NCBI GenBank assembly: GCA_000432895.1
Contig: FR889437.1
Location: 1 to 6,650 of the forward strand
DNA from: Firmicutes bacterium CAG:449
GTDB taxonomy: Bacteria > Bacillota_I > Bacilli_A > RFN20 > CAG-449
Direction: 5' to 3'
DNA length: 6,650 nucleotides
Shown here one piece after another: positions 1 to 6,001 of the stretch (position 1 is the first letter of the stretch; every line of letters begins with the position of its first letter). The position numbers and the translations under genes are program-made. The notes under the pieces were generated by a model. The model saw only the letters and a list, made by a program, of their open reading frames with translations, searched no databases and had not been told where the DNA came from.

Positions 1-24
1 CCAATGAAATAGATGTATCTTTTT

Positions 25-2223
25 TTATATTGCATCTTCTGGTGTTTCTTCTTTTTCTTGGAAAGTTTTATTTTTGAAATAGAATTTATTTATGAAGTAA
101 GAATTTTGATATTGGAATTCATCAACTGTTGCTGTGGTTGATTCATATTCAGGTGCTTGATAAAATCCGACTTTATTTTTGATATATATGGATTCATACA
201 TGGATCCATATACTGATGTATTGTATCTATTGGAATAAATTAATTTATGGATTAATGGAACATTAATTTCATGATCATATTGATTCTTTAAACTAATGTT
301 GGAGATATTCCACCGATTATTGATTCTTCTATTTAATGTATTTAGTCCTGTATTTAGTTTTTTGATTATATAGAAGAGTAATGCATCATCACTTCTTACA
401 GATACTAATTTTTCATATAGATTAGATATAAAACTACTGGAGAACTCTAATAACATTCTTGAATACCAGAATCCATGTAATACTGATTTAGGTTCGCTTC
501 TATTTTGGATATTCCAGATATATTCAAATATTTCTTTATTATCTGCATTTAATGAATCTTCTCTTTGGTCATTAATAAATGCTTGTCCATATCTTTTACC
601 ACGAATAACATTAATATGTGATTTTGTTTTCCAAAATGAATTAGTTCCATCATTTAATTGATTAATATCTTCATCGATTATTTTCATTCCTCGATGATCA
701 AGCTGATTTCCTCTTTCTTTTGCGTATTCAGATAATGCTAGAACTACTCCATCATCTAAGAATGAATATTCATCATCCTGAACCTTTTTATAAATTCTTT
801 GCCAATCATAATTATTTATTTTTGAATAAGTGGAGAAATCATCCATTTCTCTATTATTATGAAATATAAATATGTCATCATAATTTACAAAATGTCCTGT
901 ATCTATTTTGATATTATCAAATCTAATTGGATAGTTACTTGCTGCTAGTACACCTGATTGAATATACATGAAATATGCATGTGCATAATCAGCAATTGCA
1001 TCAAATATTACTGAATTAGTTAATTCATCATAATAGCTATTTTTCTTCTTAAATAGCTCATATCCAAAGAATTTAGCATCTTCTTTATTTTTCTTATTCA
1101 TGATTTTGTTGGCTTGCAAGTAAACATAATTTTTAGCTTGTGTCCAATTAACAATTTTTTTCTTTTTTATTAAATCCTGAAGATGATGTTCAAAGCTAGC
1201 AAAAGGGAAATCAGAATATTCACTTCTTATTTCTAATAACACTTTTCTTAAATCATATCTTAATGTTGATTCGGCAACTAATGTTAATTCAGTGCCTAAT
1301 AAGTCTTTGCCTGCTCCTGGCTTTCCTACTATAAAATTAGTACTTCCAAATTCGTTTTTAACTAAGAGTTTTAATATCATTTGTTGATGGATTATTTCTT
1401 CATCAGCTTTCTTTATCCAATGATAATAAATTAAACCAATAATAATTAACATCCATATCCACAAGGGTAATAATTTTATCGTTGGTAATAAATCAATAAT
1501 AATCGCTAGTATTTGATACCATAAACTTTTAAAATCAAATAAACAGATAAACGCTAGAATAAAACTTATTGATTCTATTAATAAAGGAATGATATGAATT
1601 CTTAATAATAAAATAACTAGGAAGATTTTAAGTAAATATGAATGATTTCTAGTCCATTCATTAAACTGTTTTATTTTATTGATTAAATAATTAAATGCGA
1701 TTTTAAATGGTTTAGATATCTTTAAAAATATTCTTTTTGGTTTTGTTTCGACATCCATTTTTGCTTTATCAAATTCTCTTGGTGAAAAATATTGTTGAAA
1801 TAAAATATAAATTTCTAATCCAATCAATAATATTAAAGTGGAAAATCTAAAGATGATTAATATCTTATTAAATACTTGATTCCACCAGTAGTTGAATATT
1901 AATCCATTAAATGGAAGTGTAATGATAGCTATTAATTGCTCCAAGAAATATTCAAATTCAATTGGTAAAATTCCATTAATTATATCACTATTTGTATCAA
2001 TAAACATCCATGAGCCATTTATAGCAATATCTGGATAATCACCAACAAAAATAAAATAGAAATAGATCCACATGTTTTTTCCAAAACAAATGAAACTGTT
2101 TATTATTCTTTGGCCTATATTGACTGCTTCAGGAATAGTAAATATTAATAAAATTAAAAAAAAGAAAAACCATATTATATGACAATAATTTATTTTGCTA
2201 ATTAAATTTTTTATCATTTTCAT
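25..2223 (-). CDS. Zot/gene I-like phage assembly ATPase with N-terminal membrane domain
   Basis: A 732-residue protein that I read as the inner-membrane morphogenesis ATPase of a filamentous phage (Zot/pI type, FtsK-HerA-like P-loop NTPase), which would power extrusion of ssDNA through the membrane. Hydrophobic segments lie near residues 15-30, 50-60, 95-112, 118-142, 195-228 and 237-270. A Walker A-like loop GKPGAGKD follows at 300-307. Walker B could be VVLALSE (493-499) or KIIDED (514-519). The stretch GQAFINDQREDSLNAD (546-561) resembles the Zot/HerA strand with a conserved Gln. Two things are odd. Asp307 stands where Ser/Thr normally follows the P-loop Lys, and the membrane part comes before the ATPase, whereas classical Zot proteins (about 350-400 residues) have one membrane segment after it. 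The start has a TAAGGAA Shine-Dalgarno 8 bases upstream; the ATG two codons later is an alternative. It lies 20 bases after the lipoprotein gene and is probably cotranscribed with it. Gene is secure; ATPase role likely; phage role inferred from context. Confidence 0.8.
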   Translation of the reverse strand: MKMIKNLISKINYCHIIWFFFFLILLIFTIPEAVNIGQRIINSFICFGKNMWIYFYFIFVGDYPDIAINGSWMFIDTNSDIINGILPIEFEYFLEQLIAIITLPFNGLIFNYWWNQVFNKILIIFRFSTLILLIGLEIYILFQQYFSPREFDKAKMDVETKPKRIFLKISKPFKIAFNYLINKIKQFNEWTRNHSYLLKIFLVILLLRIHIIPLLIESISFILAFICLFDFKSLWYQILAIIIDLLPTIKLLPLWIWMLIIIGLIYYHWIKKADEEIIHQQMILKLLVKNEFGSTNFIVGKPGAGKDLLGTELTLVAESTLRYDLRKVLLEIRSEYSDFPFASFEHHLQDLIKKKKIVNWTQAKNYVYLQANKIMNKKNKEDAKFFGYELFKKKNSYYDELTNSVIFDAIADYAHAYFMYIQSGVLAASNYPIRFDNIKIDTGHFVNYDDIFIFHNNREMDDFSTYSKINNYDWQRIYKKVQDDEYSFLDDGVVLALSEYAKERGNQLDHRGMKIIDEDINQLNDGTNSFWKTKSHINVIRGKRYGQAFINDQREDSLNADNKEIFEYIWNIQNRSEPKSVLHGFWYSRMLLEFSSSFISNLYEKLVSVRSDDALLFYIIKKLNTGLNTLNRRINNRWNISNISLKNQYDHEINVPLIHKLIYSNRYNTSVYGSMYESIYIKNKVGFYQAPEYESTTATVDEFQYQNSYFINKFYFKNKTFQEKEETPEDAI

Positions 2224-2243
2224 ATTTGTTTTTCCTTACTTTT

Positions 2244-2636
2244 TTATATTTTTTGAAAGAGTAAATTCTTTTGCCTTAAATAAAGCATTTCTTCTTTCAT
2301 AAAGACAAAGGTTAATTTTTTATCTTTAATAATTGTTTCTTGTTTCTTCTCATCAAAATAACTTTCTTGATATTTGCATATTGTTATTCCTGATGAATAT
2401 TCATAATTAAAGATGATTTCATTTCCTGAAGCATATTCTAGAAGCTCTCCATCATCTTCATTAAATGTTAATAAATAAGCTTCATTTTCACTTAAATATT
2501 TTTGATGCTGTATTGCTTCAATTGGTGTTGGTGATTCTTTTTTTATCATTGAACATGAATTGATGAACATTGATGAAACTAGAACGACCACAAGACCAAC
2601 TGAAATTTTTATTATATTCCTCACTTTTGTTGTCAT
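2244..2636 (-). CDS. small putative lipoprotein
   Basis: A 130-residue protein of unknown function. It begins with a short basic region (KVRNIIK) and a hydrophobic stretch at residues 11-25, followed by INSC (25-28). That is an acceptable lipobox, so Cys28 may be lipidated and the rest (Lys/Glu-rich, hydrophilic) displayed outside the membrane. If not lipidated it would be a single-pass anchored protein. It lies between the 171-base intergenic region and the ATPase gene, ending 20 bases before the ATPase start, so it is probably the first gene of a two-gene unit. No good Shine-Dalgarno precedes the ATG: the upstream sequence AAAAAAGTAAACAAAATT is part of the 17-base repeat described separately, so translation may be weak or helped by the A-rich leader. 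An accessory or exclusion function is possible for a phage lipoprotein, but nothing in the sequence shows it. Confidence 0.7.
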   Translation of the reverse strand: MTTKVRNIIKISVGLVVVLVSSMFINSCSMIKKESPTPIEAIQHQKYLSENEAYLLTFNEDDGELLEYASGNEIIFNYEYSSGITICKYQESYFDEKKQETIIKDKKLTFVFMKEEMLYLRQKNLLFQKI

Positions 2637-2643
2637 AATTTTG

Positions 2644-2671
2644 TTTACTTTTTTACTCTTTAGCGTATAAT
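2644..2671 (+). promoter_or_regulatory. plus-strand promoter of RNA unit 1
   Basis: A -35-like TTTACT (2644-2649, four of six consensus bases) is separated by 16 bases from a perfect -10 TATAAT (2666-2671). Transcription would begin near 2678, the first base of a hairpin that ends in T6. There is no plus-strand protein gene downstream. TATAAT is not rare in DNA this AT-rich, so the call rests on the repetition of the same layout in unit 2. Confidence 0.5.
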
Positions 2672-2693
2672 ATTAGTAAGAGTTAGACATCAA
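2664..2693 (-). promoter_or_regulatory. weak candidate promoter for lipoprotein-ATPase unit
   Basis: On the minus strand TTGATG (2693-2688) is followed after 18 bases by TATACG (2669-2664). Both match consensus at four of six positions. Transcription would start near 2657, about 20 bases before the lipoprotein ATG. It overlaps the opposing plus-strand promoter and hairpin of unit 1, so the two could interfere. The match is weak; the genes could instead be reached by read-through from upstream. Confidence 0.25.
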
Positions 2694-2728
2694 AGTATCC
2701 CAAAAGGGTACATGCCTAGCTCTTTTTT
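2678..2728 (+). ncRNA. short structured RNA, unit 1 (hairpin plus T-run)
   Basis: A long hairpin with a T6 tail, readable only on the plus strand. The outer stem pairs 2678-2690 (AAGAGTTAGACAT) with 2712-2724 (ATGCCTAGCTCTT), with one G-T wobble and one mismatch. The inner stem pairs 2695-2701 (GTATCCC, one bulged T) with 2706-2711 (GGGTAC) around an AAAA loop. The 3' arm runs into six T (2723-2728). Starting from the promoter just upstream, this gives an RNA of about 50 nt that is almost entirely stem-loop. It could be a primer RNA for complementary-strand synthesis, a regulatory RNA, or simply a hairpin used in ssDNA form (packaging signal or origin). As a plain terminator it makes little sense, because no plus-strand gene precedes it. 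Confidence 0.5.
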
Positions 2729-2739
2729 ATGTTTTTTTG

Positions 2740-2768
2740 TTTACTTTTTTATTTGCTTTATATATAAT
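2740..2768 (+). promoter_or_regulatory. plus-strand promoter of RNA unit 2
   Basis: TTTACT (2740-2745), inside repeat copy 2, is followed after 17 bases by a perfect TATAAT (2763-2768). This is the same arrangement as in unit 1 with near-ideal spacing. The predicted start near 2775 again coincides with the first base of a hairpin followed by a T-run. Confidence 0.5.
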
Positions 2769-2774
2769 TTAATT

Positions 2775-2828
2775 AAGAATTCACCCGTGATAGTTAATGA
2801 CTACCGCCTAGTGGGAATTCTTTTTTTT
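2775..2828 (+). ncRNA. short structured RNA, unit 2 (hairpin plus T8)
   Basis: AAGAATTC (2775-2782) pairs perfectly with GAATTCTT (2815-2822), extended by CC/GG after a bulged A. The 3' arm runs into eight T (2821-2828). The 30-base interior can form a small TAGT/ACTA hairpin (2791-2803). Unit 1 and unit 2 share GCCTAG shortly before the 3' arm end (2714-2719 and 2806-2811). The RNA would be about 54 nt and antisense to the last codons of the 114-residue gene: its T-run is the complement of that gene's poly-Lys codons, and the gene's TAG stop lies inside the hairpin. On the minus strand only AATTAAATT follows the stem, so it would be a poor terminator for the phage genes. Confidence 0.5.
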
Positions 2829-3152
2829 ATGCTTTTCAATTATCTTTAAAATTTTATTTACATCTTTTGGATTTAATTTATATTCATTCAAAACAGTTTT
2901 TAATTTATATACATCATCTTCTTGCAAGTCATTTCGAATATAAGATTTTTTTGACCAATTAACTGGATCATGTATTTCAACATTTTTATGATGACCTCTT
3001 TTATTTGAATGAGTTAAGCCTAAATTAATATATTTTTTCTTGTCATCAGTAATACCAACAATTAGTGATGGATGTTTTCCATTGCTTTTATTTCCATTTT
3101 TTCTTGATATATTATTTCTAAAATGCCATTTGTTTGATTTAAAAAAACTCAT
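2808..3152 (-). CDS. small basic protein with PemK/MazF-like pattern
   Basis: A 114-residue, very Lys-rich protein. Its start codon overlaps the stop of the gene III-like gene (ATGA), so it is translationally coupled to it; the only Shine-Dalgarno is a weak AAGGAT inside the upstream gene. The order of motifs HPSLIVG (27-33), GLTHS (45-49) and KSYIRNDLQ (69-77) recalls the pattern of PemK/MazF-fold proteins (H/RP-hydrophobic strand, then TS/THS, then a Ser-Tyr-hydrophobic-x-x-D segment). That is recognition by eye and could be wrong. The C-terminus (about 95-112) is a Lys-rich helix. By position it matches gene VI of M13, but it has no membrane segment, so a minor coat role is unlikely. Its stop codon lies in the hairpin of RNA unit 2. 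Confidence 0.75.
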   Translation of the reverse strand: MSFFKSNKWHFRNNISRKNGNKSNGKHPSLIVGITDDKKKYINLGLTHSNKRGHHKNVEIHDPVNWSKKSYIRNDLQEDDVYKLKTVLNEYKLNPKDVNKILKIIEKHKKKNSH

Positions 3153-4690
3153 TTTTCTTTATCCTTTTTCTTCTTTTTAATTAACTTAAATGGAAGAGAA
3201 ATAACATAACCAATTCCTTTAAATACTGGTGTTAATACTGGAAGTAATGATATTACTAAACAAGCTAATAAAAGTGATCCTGTTATAATTGCAAATACTT
3301 TTAAAAATTCGCTTGCATTATTTAAAAAATCTTTTATTTTTTTTAACCAATCAGGATCTTCTGTTGTTGGTGTTTTTCCATCTTCTGCAGGTTCTTTTTC
3401 TTGACCAGTTGATATTGTTTTATTGTCATCAAAATCCGCTGTATAGGATAATCCATTTTTTAAATAAGTAATATCCAATGCTTTTACTTCACTTAATCTA
3501 AATATATCTAAAGAAACTATTTTCTTTTCAATTATTTCAGGACCAGTAATAGTTGGCTTACCAATAATATGAGCAATATCATCAACTGCAGTTCTAATTT
3601 TAGAACTAAATAAACAGCCATGATTGTAATTACCACTTTCCATTTTATTTTTAATAAATGGGTAATCACTCATATCAGATTGATTAAATAATTGCTTATA
3701 ATCATAAATATTTTTATAACTAAATAATTTTGTTTCAGTAACTCTAATAGAATCATTTTTATTTAATGAAATTGTATTACTTAAGAATTTTTCATTATGT
3801 GAATATTTAGCTGCTGAATTATTATATTTTTCTAATAACTCATCATATGGAAGTTTTAATAAATACGTAGCTGTTGTAGCATTAAATGATGGAGCTCTAT
3901 CATAACTGAAATAACAATCATACCCACTATATTCAAGAGTAATATCAGTTATTGAATCCATCCAATTATCTATTGATGTATTAAACAAAAAATATGACAT
4001 TGTATAAACATCATCAATTCTTCCAAGCATTCTTTCAATAAATGAATAATTTGTTGATACAACATCATCAAATGCAGTAGAAGCTGTTAATTTTATCTTT
4101 TCTTCTTTACTTACTTTCTTAGCTTGTTTAACCACTTTATTATTTGTTGGTGCATCATATAAATAACATGCATTAATATCTATTACTTCACTTGAAAAGC
4201 CTGTATTTACTTTATTTAACTTAAACCTTAGTTGATTTATAACCACTCTTGATGCATTTAAGATTGAATCGCTCTTTAATGCATACTTATAGAAATAATT
4301 TGTTGTTCCTTTTTTTTCACAATAACCAGATATATATGTTAATTTATAAGTTGAATAGTTATCATATTTAATTTTGCTATAATCATCTATTTTTTCGTTT
4401 GTATTAACATATGATATTAATGCATAAGTATCTTTTATTGCTGAATAGAATGCATAATTAGTTTCAAAGTAAAAATAATTATAATTATCTGAACGAACAT
4501 AATTAACAAATTTAAACCCATTTTCATTTAAATCATTATCTGATTTATAATTAAATTTTGCTAGATCATCTTTTACTGAAGAAAAGCCACTTAATGCATA
4601 ATCTAATTGAACTCTTTCATCAAAAAATATATCTGGATTTATAGCTTGCCCTGAAGCTAATAATACTGTAGCTAATAATAATCCTTTCAC
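3149..4690 (-). CDS. gene III-like adsorption/minor coat protein, membrane-anchored
   Basis: A 513-residue protein with the layout of a filamentous phage adsorption protein: a signal peptide (MKGLLLATVLLASGQA, cleavage likely after residue 16), a large Tyr/Asn/Asp-rich outer domain (about 17-430), an acidic Pro/Thr linker (EKEPAEDGKTPTTEDPD, 431-447), an amphipathic stretch, one strong membrane segment (about 462-490) and a basic tail ending KKKKKDKEK. Four Cys (124, 175, 259, 359) lie in the outer domain and could form two disulfides. Such proteins sit at the virion tip and bind the host, and stay in the membrane until assembly ends. The start codon is GTG; I accept it because AGGAGGT lies 7 bases upstream and the signal peptide starts directly there. 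It follows an intrinsic terminator and a mini-ORF whose stop overlaps its Shine-Dalgarno, and overlaps the next gene by ATGA. No similarity of the outer domain is recognised, as expected for a fast-evolving receptor binder. Confidence 0.8.
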   Translation of the reverse strand: MKGLLLATVLLASGQAINPDIFFDERVQLDYALSGFSSVKDDLAKFNYKSDNDLNENGFKFVNYVRSDNYNYFYFETNYAFYSAIKDTYALISYVNTNEKIDDYSKIKYDNYSTYKLTYISGYCEKKGTTNYFYKYALKSDSILNASRVVINQLRFKLNKVNTGFSSEVIDINACYLYDAPTNNKVVKQAKKVSKEEKIKLTASTAFDDVVSTNYSFIERMLGRIDDVYTMSYFLFNTSIDNWMDSITDITLEYSGYDCYFSYDRAPSFNATTATYLLKLPYDELLEKYNNSAAKYSHNEKFLSNTISLNKNDSIRVTETKLFSYKNIYDYKQLFNQSDMSDYPFIKNKMESGNYNHGCLFSSKIRTAVDDIAHIIGKPTITGPEIIEKKIVSLDIFRLSEVKALDITYLKNGLSYTADFDDNKTISTGQEKEPAEDGKTPTTEDPDWLKKIKDFLNNASEFLKVFAIITGSLLLACLVISLLPVLTPVFKGIGYVISLPFKLIKKKKKDKEK

Positions 4691-4702
4691 TATCTTTACC
4701 TC

Positions 4703-4750
4703 CTAAATAAAAAGAGGACTAATAATTTTTATATTTTTAATTTGTATCAT
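4703..4750 (-). CDS. 15-codon mini-ORF (possible leader peptide)
   Basis: A complete small reading frame, MIQIKNIKIISPLFI, starts with ATG 5 bases after a perfect AAGGAGG (4762-4756) and ends with TAG, whose AG is also the first two bases of the AGGAGG of the gene III-like gene. It starts immediately after the 5' arm of the terminator hairpin and runs through the loop, the 3' arm and the T-run. A ribosome translating it would block the hairpin and could restart at the GTG 12 bases on. This fits a leader peptide that allows read-through, but its product may have no function of its own and the arrangement could be accidental. Confidence 0.4.
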   Translation of the reverse strand: MIQIKNIKIISPLFI

Positions 4751-4759
4751 TTAGTCCTC
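4709..4759 (-). terminator. intrinsic terminator/attenuator before gene III-like gene
   Basis: On the minus strand GAGGACTAA (4759-4751) pairs perfectly over 9 bases with TTAGTCCTC (4722-4714), with a 28-base AT-rich loop, and is followed by TTTTTATTT (4713-4705). It lies 15 bases after the stop of the 214-residue gene and directly before the Shine-Dalgarno of the gene III-like gene. M13 has a terminator at the equivalent place, which keeps coat protein mRNA abundant and gene III mRNA scarce. The 5' arm contains part of the mini-ORF's Shine-Dalgarno, so hairpin formation and mini-ORF translation should exclude each other. The large loop makes it a moderate terminator. Confidence 0.7.
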
Positions 4760-4774
4760 CTTAATTAATTATTT

Positions 4775-5419
4775 TTATGATGCAGAAGAAGTGTTTTTAA
4801 CAGATGAATCTTTTACATTCCAGACTTCCATTTCAGTTAATTCAACTTTGCCACCTGTAATAGATATTGTAATTTCATTTTCTTTAAATTCAGTTACATA
4901 GGACACCTTTTCTTGTGCTGGTTTCTTTAATGTGTTATCAGCATTAGATGGTAATTTATATGCTTCTGAATCCGCTAGAGAAATGGATCCAACTTGTGAT
5001 AAATAATTTGTTTCTTTTGCTTCTACACTTTCAGTAAATCCATTAAAAGCAGTTACTCTATAATGATCAAATAATTTATCAGTTTGAAATGTTAATTTAT
5101 ATGTACCAATTGCAAATGCTAATCCTCCATTTTCTTGAGTGATTGCTCCAGATGTGATTGTTACTGTTTTAAATAAATCTTCATCAAGATTATAATTTAA
5201 TGCTGTTACTGCTGTTGCAGCGGTTAATGTTTGAGCTTCTTTATAATTATTTGTTAAATCAACACGTGTATAATCATATTTCTTTTCAAGCATTCCATTA
5301 ATGATATCTTTATCAAATCCTTTGGATACATATCCAATCGCTCCAATTGCTCCTCCTACAACTAATGCTCCTAATACTCCACAGACTATTGCTGTGCTTT
5401 TTTTAATTCTTTTTGCCAT
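4775..5419 (-). CDS. membrane-anchored beta-rich protein, possible virion protein
   Basis: A 214-residue protein with a basic N-terminus (MAKRIKK), one Ala/Gly/Val-rich membrane segment (about 9-31) and a long outer part. Residues 80-205 alternate as beta strands with repeated aromatic and Thr/Ile positions and end in ISITGGKVELTEMEVW (185-200), which resembles the last strands of jelly-roll or carbohydrate-binding sandwich domains; I cannot assign a family. It has no clear signal-peptidase site, so an N-in, C-out anchored protein is likely. It occupies the place of the coat genes just before the central terminator, suggesting a structural or attachment protein made in quantity. A major coat protein would normally be much shorter (about 50-100 residues), so I do not call it that. 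GGAGGG lies 5 bases upstream of the ATG, 24 bases after the preceding gene. Confidence 0.75.
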   Translation of the reverse strand: MAKRIKKSTAIVCGVLGALVVGGAIGAIGYVSKGFDKDIINGMLEKKYDYTRVDLTNNYKEAQTLTAATAVTALNYNLDEDLFKTVTITSGAITQENGGLAFAIGTYKLTFQTDKLFDHYRVTAFNGFTESVEAKETNYLSQVGSISLADSEAYKLPSNADNTLKKPAQEKVSYVTEFKENEITISITGGKVELTEMEVWNVKDSSVKNTSSAS

Positions 5420-5443
5420 GTTTTCCCTCCATATTTAGCAAAT

Positions 5444-5689
5444 TTATTTCTTATAAATATAAGAACTTCCATTCGTGGATTTTATTATTTTACTTTTTTC
5501 AACATTCACCACGTTAAAATGTTTTCTATTTACTTTTCCAGATAAATAACATCTTTCAAACTGACTTTCAGTTAATAATTCGTAAGGCTTTAATTTAGTG
5601 TAATATCCATGGTCTTTTACTTTTCTTCCAAGTGAAGTAGTATAAACAGTCTTATGACACCCATATTGATTTACCTGGTACATTTTCAT
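5444..5689 (-). CDS. small basic protein of unknown function
   Basis: An 81-residue, Lys/Tyr-rich protein with two Cys (11 and 47), no membrane segment and no signal peptide, so probably cytoplasmic. Its ATG overlaps the TGA of the 98-residue gene (ATGA), which shows translational coupling and confirms that TGA is a stop here; AGAGGAAT also precedes the start inside the upstream gene. A second ATG at codon 3 is a possible alternative. It lies between the 98-residue gene and the 214-residue gene in the place of the small genes VII and IX of M13, but it lacks their hydrophobic core. Nucleic-acid binding is conceivable from its charge; I do not recognise a family. Confidence 0.65.
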   Translation of the reverse strand: MKMYQVNQYGCHKTVYTTSLGRKVKDHGYYTKLKPYELLTESQFERCYLSGKVNRKHFNVVNVEKSKIIKSTNGSSYIYKK

Positions 5690-5982
5690 AGAGTTATTCC
5701 TCTTGTTAAATAATATCCATAGGCGGATATTAAGCCTAAATAATAACTATATGTTTCTCGATTTACACCTTTTGCCCACATTAATTTAAGAACATCATTT
5801 TGCATATTTTCTATTTCATTTTTTATTTCTTTTGGTTTTGTTTTCTCTAATTCAACTAATTCATAATTTCCAAGATTAACACCTTTTTTAAAAGCTTGTT
5901 TATCTAAGTAAAGCGGACCAATGTATCTAGTATCATGTGCTTGTGCTTTTCTAGAAGCAATTATTTCATTCACTGATTTCAT
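5686..5982 (-). CDS. small hypothetical protein, first of a coupled pair
   Basis: A 98-residue protein with no recognised family. Residues 50-72 (KPKEIKNEIENMQNDVLKLMWAK in outline) form a probable amphipathic helix, followed by a Tyr-rich, mildly hydrophobic end (about 78-92) that is too polar to be a clear membrane segment. It has an excellent Shine-Dalgarno, AAGGAGGTGA (5996-5987), 4 bases from the ATG, so it should be well translated. Immediately upstream lies the 6002-6077 hairpin region containing a possible promoter, which makes this gene the likely first of a 98-81-214 operon. It is coupled to the 81-residue gene by an ATGA overlap. A small regulatory or replication-accessory protein is possible, but nothing in the sequence decides it. 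Confidence 0.7.
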   Translation of the reverse strand: MKSVNEIIASRKAQAHDTRYIGPLYLDKQAFKKGVNLGNYELVELEKTKPKEIKNEIENMQNDVLKLMWAKGVNRETYSYYLGLISAYGYYLTRGITL

Positions 5983-6001
5983 TAGTTCACCTCCTTAACT
6001 C

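Larger units (their letters stand above)
2639..2751 (+). repeat. 17-base direct repeat, two identical copies
   Basis: The sequence TTTTGTTTACTTTTTTA occurs identically at 2639-2655 and 2735-2751, 96 bases apart. Each copy is followed after 10 or 11 bases by TATAAT and then by a hairpin with a T-run, so the two look like a tandem duplication of a whole unit. A shorter relative (TTACTTTTTTA, 2236-2246) lies just before the start of the ATPase gene, and copy 1 abuts the lipoprotein start. Part of the match is homopolymer T, which lowers its significance, but the shared GTTTAC core and the matching surroundings support common origin. Confidence 0.7.

Noticed and set aside
181..216. ATGGATCCAT palindrome with nearby similar words
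   Set aside because: Inside the coding sequence of the ATPase C-terminus and explained by codons; no T-run or repeated context.
2661..2666. TAGCGT, identical to the CS-6 hexamer of plasmid single-strand origins
   Set aside because: A six-base match only; the same hexamer occurs inside the ATPase gene (ACGCTA near 1551), and the flanking ssoA structure is not recognisable.
2669..2676. TAATATTA, close to the TAATATTAC nick motif of geminivirus-like origins
   Set aside because: The last base differs, it is not in a hairpin loop, and such AT-only words are common in this DNA.
3149..3152. TGA read as Trp (Mycoplasma/Spiroplasma code), suggested by the AT-rich plectrovirus-like content
   Set aside because: TGA forms the ATGA stop/start overlap here and again at 5686-5689, both at sensible gene ends, so the standard bacterial code fits.
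3289..3471. 60-codon open frame on the plus strand
   Set aside because: Lies wholly inside the gene III-like gene, has a Leu/Phe-rich composition typical of an antisense shadow, and has no ribosome site.
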